NCBI GenBank assembly: GCA_902474645.1
Contig: CABRWN010000102.1
Location: 1-7,699, forward strand
DNA from: an uncultured Collinsella sp.
GTDB lineage: Bacteria > Actinomycetota > Coriobacteriia > Coriobacteriales > Coriobacteriaceae
Length of the DNA stretch: 7,699 bases
Reading direction: 5' to 3'
How positions within the stretch are numbered: position 1 is the stretch's first letter; each line of letters starts with the position of its first letter. Of the stretch, positions 6,144 through 7,699 are shown piece by piece. Under the pieces are notes generated by a model that did no database searches, had not been told where the DNA came from, and saw only the letters and a program-made list of their open reading frames with translations. Both the position numbers and the translations under genes were made by a program.

Positions 6144-6207
6144 GAGAGTGGATAATCTCCCGTTTTAGGCCCGGTGGCGGACTCAAAGTGGGAGATTATC
6201 CACTCTC
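6144..6207. repeat. Long perfect hairpin B (18-bp arms) after the Hpt gene
   Basis: GAGAGTGGATAATCTCCC (6144-6161) and GGGAGATTATCCACTCTC (6190-6207) are perfect reverse complements around a 28-nt loop. Its loop edges (GTTTTAGGC ... CAAAGT) resemble those of hairpin A, although the arms differ. No T-run follows on the plus strand, so it is not a classical terminator for the Hpt gene. It could block 3' exonucleases, be a dispersed palindromic repeat, or be bound by a protein. In-frame codons from GTG 6188 through this arm to the next gene are an accidental open frame. Confidence 0.8.
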
Positions 6208-6295
6208 GTTCGATATGTGTCCAAAAATCCACGCTCACCCCTCCGGGTTAGTAAATGGCCTATGCGCACTGGCGGGGCTTTCCGCATGCAATCAA

Positions 6296-6329
6296 TATCG
6301 TTGTTCGATAAACTGTTCGAATAACGATA
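6296..6329. promoter_or_regulatory. Near-perfect inverted repeat, candidate operator of the membrane protein/XRE operon
   Basis: TATCGTTGTTCGA (6296-6308) and TCGAATAACGATA (6317-6329) are inverted copies with one mismatch in 13 bp and an 8-nt spacer. The inner part can also be read as a tandem repeat, TGTTCGATAAAC followed by TGTTCGAATAAC. It ends 20 bases before the start codon at 6350, so a bound repressor would block transcription or the ribosome site. The natural candidate is the XRE protein encoded second in this operon (inference). Confidence 0.5.
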
Positions 6330-6349
6330 GAGTCGATGAGGGTGAGTGT

Positions 6350-6910
6350 ATGTCTAACAGCGTTCAGCGTATGGCCAAAGCGGGCGAAAATATCAGGAAG
6401 CTTGGCTTTTGCATGGCAGCCGTTTTTGCAGGGATGCTCGTCGCTTTTGCCGCGTTGGTTGTTTACGTGATCTGGTATGCGGTTGCAAACGTTGCCTCTG
6501 TCGATTCTTTCGGCGTCGTGACGCTTCTCGATGGCGGGTGCATCGTTATCCCAAGCGGACTGTGCCTGGCACTCGTCGTGGGTATTTCGCTTGTCGTTCT
6601 GTGTGGGATCAGCCGTAACATCTCGCGAGGCGTCTCGCCCTTTACCAAGACGCATGTGCGGCTTATCCGTGTTCTTGCGCTTGCCTTTGCTGTTAACGCC
6701 GCGGTTTCGCTTATTGGTGCCTACGGATCGGTCAATCTTACCATTGGTGGGCTGGAGCTTTACGTCGTGCCTCATTCCTTCGTTATTGAGATTTGCCAAG
6801 GCGTTGCCTTTGATGCGGGGTCGCTTATCGGCGCGGCTGTCTGTCTGTGTATCTCGGTGATCTGGAGTTATGCCTCGCTGCTCCAAGAGCAGTCTGACGA
6901 GCTTGTGTAG
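6350..6910 (+). CDS. Four-helix membrane protein, DUF2975-like
   Basis: This 186-aa integral membrane protein has hydrophobic segments at about residues 18-46, 67-88, 104-124 and 155-175, with short N- and C-terminal tails. ISRGVSPFTKTHVRLIRVLAL (91-111) fits the conserved G-x-PFT loop of DUF2975 proteins, and the QSDELV tail is also in keeping. The function is unknown; proteins of this kind are commonly encoded just upstream of a small XRE regulator, as here, and may sense or transmit a membrane signal. I chose the ATG at 6350, preceded by GAGGGTGAG, over the GTG at 6188, because the extra 54 residues would run through hairpin B and the inverted repeat and lack family resemblance. The next gene starts 8 bases after the stop, so translation is probably coupled. 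Confidence 0.8.
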   Translation: MSNSVQRMAKAGENIRKLGFCMAAVFAGMLVAFAALVVYVIWYAVANVASVDSFGVVTLLDGGCIVIPSGLCLALVVGISLVVLCGISRNISRGVSPFTKTHVRLIRVLALAFAVNAAVSLIGAYGSVNLTIGGLELYVVPHSFVIEICQGVAFDAGSLIGAAVCLCISVIWSYASLLQEQSDELV

Positions 6911-6918
6911 GAGGAAGC

Positions 6919-7248
6919 ATGAGCTATCTCATCATCGAGCTTGAGACGCAGCTACTTAAGACCGGAAAGACCAGTGCTGATCTGATTCGTGCCACGGGGC
7001 ATACTCCGGCTAATATTTCTAAGCTAAGAAACGGAAAAATTAAAGCTATTCGCCTTAAGACGCTTCTCGATATTTGCGATGAACTTGACTGTCAACCGGG
7101 AGATATTATTCGGCGGGTGAGTGAGAAAGAGCTTGAGGAGCTTATTGTTGAGCGTGCAAAAAATGTCGTGAGGCAGATGCGGAATGGTGGAGGCAATGAG
7201 GCGTCGCTTCCGACATCAGTCTTTGCTGTAGATTTGAGCGACGAGTAG
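6919..7248 (+). CDS. XRE-family (Cro/CI-type) transcriptional regulator, YozG-like
   Basis: This 109-aa DNA-binding protein has a helix-turn-helix domain over residues 1-67. The core KTSADLIRATGHTPANISKLRNGK (17-40) and KTLLDICDELDCQPGDII (47-64) closely match short XRE regulators of the YozG type, which are about 65-70 aa. The extra 40 residues contain a charged helix (68-88, possibly dimerising) and a polar tail. AGGAGG overlaps the stop of the membrane protein gene 4 nt before this ATG, so the two genes are translated together. It probably represses its own operon through the inverted repeat at 6296-6329, and perhaps the ABC gene downstream (inference). Its codons are more AT-rich than those of the left half of the window. 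A strong terminator follows. Confidence 0.9.
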   Translation: MSYLIIELETQLLKTGKTSADLIRATGHTPANISKLRNGKIKAIRLKTLLDICDELDCQPGDIIRRVSEKELEELIVERAKNVVRQMRNGGGNEASLPTSVFAVDLSDE

Positions 7249-7285
7249 CATATAGCGAGCAGCTATAACGAAATATCAGTGTAAC

Positions 7286-7315
7286 GGGACCCGTGTCTAA
7301 CACGGGTCCCTTCTT
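7286..7315 (+). terminator. Rho-independent terminator after the XRE gene
   Basis: GGGACCCGTGT (7286-7296) and ACACGGGTCCC (7300-7310) form a perfect 11-bp stem with a 3-nt loop, followed by TTCTTTATT. It closes the membrane protein/XRE operon and separates it from the ABC gene, which has its own promoter. Confidence 0.92.
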
Positions 7316-7326
7316 TATTAATTATC

Positions 7327-7355
7327 TTGACAAATATGAGTTATCGAAAAACAAT
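7327..7355 (+). promoter_or_regulatory. Promoter of the ABC ATPase gene with candidate operator in the spacer
   Basis: A perfect -35 TTGACA (7327-7332) is followed, after 17 nt, by AACAAT (four of six matches to TATAAT); TAATAA a little further on is an alternative -10 at poor spacing. TTATCGAA (7341-7348), in the spacer, is the exact reverse complement of TTCGATAA in the inverted repeat before the membrane protein/XRE operon (6304-6311). This suggests control by the same regulator. Confidence 0.5.
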
Positions 7356-7393
7356 AATAACTAGGAAAAACGATAAAGAAAAGAAGGAACGAT

Positions 7394-7657
7394 ATGAGCG
7401 GTTTTGCTATCAAGCAGAACGGGAGGCCAATGAACGCATCAGCGATAAAGTTATCAAAGGTGTCAAAGCGCTACGGGAAACGGCGCGTGTTGCATGATGT
7501 TTCCTTCGAGGTGCATCAGTCTGAGCTTTGTGCCCTTGTTGGTGCAAACGGTGCGGGCAAAAGCACGCTTATTAAAATAGTGCTGGGCCTCTGTAAACCA
7601 TCGTCGGGGAGCGTGGAGCTCTTTGGAGGCAAGTCGAAAAAAGAGAGGCTTCGGTAG
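7394..7657 (+). pseudogene. Truncated ABC-transporter ATP-binding protein
   Basis: The 87-residue frame starts like an ABC ATPase of the exporter/bacitracin-resistance type: AIKLSKVSKRYGKRRVLHDVSFEV (17-40), A-loop Tyr27, and Walker A GANGAGKST (50-58). It then ends at TAG (7655-7657) right after ELFGGKSKKERLR. The Q-loop, LSGGQ signature, Walker B and H-loop are all missing; intact relatives are roughly 220-310 aa. A second in-frame stop (TGA, 7664-7666) follows, and the other two plus frames close by about 7682, so one frameshift cannot restore the frame. It is probably a decayed or interrupted gene; a sequence or assembly error, or a junction with inserted DNA, is possible. The ATG at 7394 has AAGGA 5 nt upstream; an in-frame ATG at 7430 after GGGAGG is an alternative start. 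Intact forms work with a permease, and regulator-plus-ABC pairs of this kind often export or resist peptides (family knowledge). Confidence 0.75.
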
Positions 7658-7699
7658 TTTGTGTGACAAGGGGCTAGCCTAGGCAGCAACGCTCTTCGC

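Noticed and set aside
6188..6349. Upstream extension of the four-helix membrane protein to a GTG at 6188
   Set aside because: The extra codons run through the right arm of hairpin B and the inverted repeat and have no hydrophobic or family-like character. The ATG at 6350 has a ribosome site.
7251..7267. Small hairpin TATAGC-gagca-GCTATA just after the XRE stop
   Set aside because: It has only six AT-rich pairs, without a T-run, and the strong terminator at 7286-7310 explains the region.
7672..7699. Restriction-site-like run (NheI, AvrII and SapI type sites close together) suggesting cloned or vector sequence
   Set aside because: GCTAGC, CCTAGG and GCTCTTC do occur within 28 bases, but nothing else resembles a vector, and chance or an ordinary genomic junction is as likely. 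It is kept only as part of the truncation finding.

Overview
The window is GC-rich and compactly coded. Its intergenic regions carry strong perfect hairpins. The gene content (a methionine aminopeptidase with an N-terminal SEC-C zinc motif, an HD-GYP/receiver/GGDEF-like signalling protein, and a DUF2975-like/XRE pair next to an ABC ATPase) together with the codon use suggests a gut Actinobacterium of the class Coriobacteriia, probably Collinsella or a close relative. This assignment is inference from sequence style; no marker gene is present to prove it.

Layout. The left part (1-2632) is read entirely on the minus strand: a radical SAM protein of the COG0731/TYW1-like group (1856-2632), then map (808-1695), then a D-2-hydroxyacid dehydrogenase (681 down to 1, cut by the window edge). 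These look like three separate transcription units. A 15-bp hairpin and a good -10 box separate the radical SAM gene from map, and a Rho-independent terminator separates map from the dehydrogenase. The right part (2858-7699) is read on the plus strand: an alpha/beta hydrolase; a two-gene signalling unit (a 626-aa PAS-like/GGDEF-like/receiver/HD-GYP protein plus an Hpt protein); a two-gene unit of a four-helix membrane protein and an XRE regulator, closed by a clean terminator; and the start of an ABC-transporter ATPase that stops after 87 codons.

How the genes may work together. The Hpt protein can pass phosphate to the receiver domain of its neighbour, which would gate the intact HD-GYP c-di-GMP phosphodiesterase. 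The GGDEF-like domain of that protein has lost its catalytic signature (GCDKF) but keeps an RxxD inhibitory-site motif, so it may sense c-di-GMP rather than make it. No histidine kinase is encoded in the window. The membrane protein/XRE pair has a near-perfect inverted repeat in front of it. An 8-mer from that repeat recurs between the -35 and -10 boxes of the ABC gene, suggesting that the XRE protein controls both units.

The most notable unexplained structures are two perfect long hairpins (1753-1809 and 6144-6207) with different but self-complementary arms and similar loop edges, and the disrupted ABC ATPase, after which all three plus-strand frames close within about 25 bases. No gene-free stretch exceeds 300 bases. 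The larger gaps (2633-2857, 3647-3857, 6120-6349) hold the promoters, hairpins and operators listed, and I see no RNA gene, CRISPR array or IS in them.
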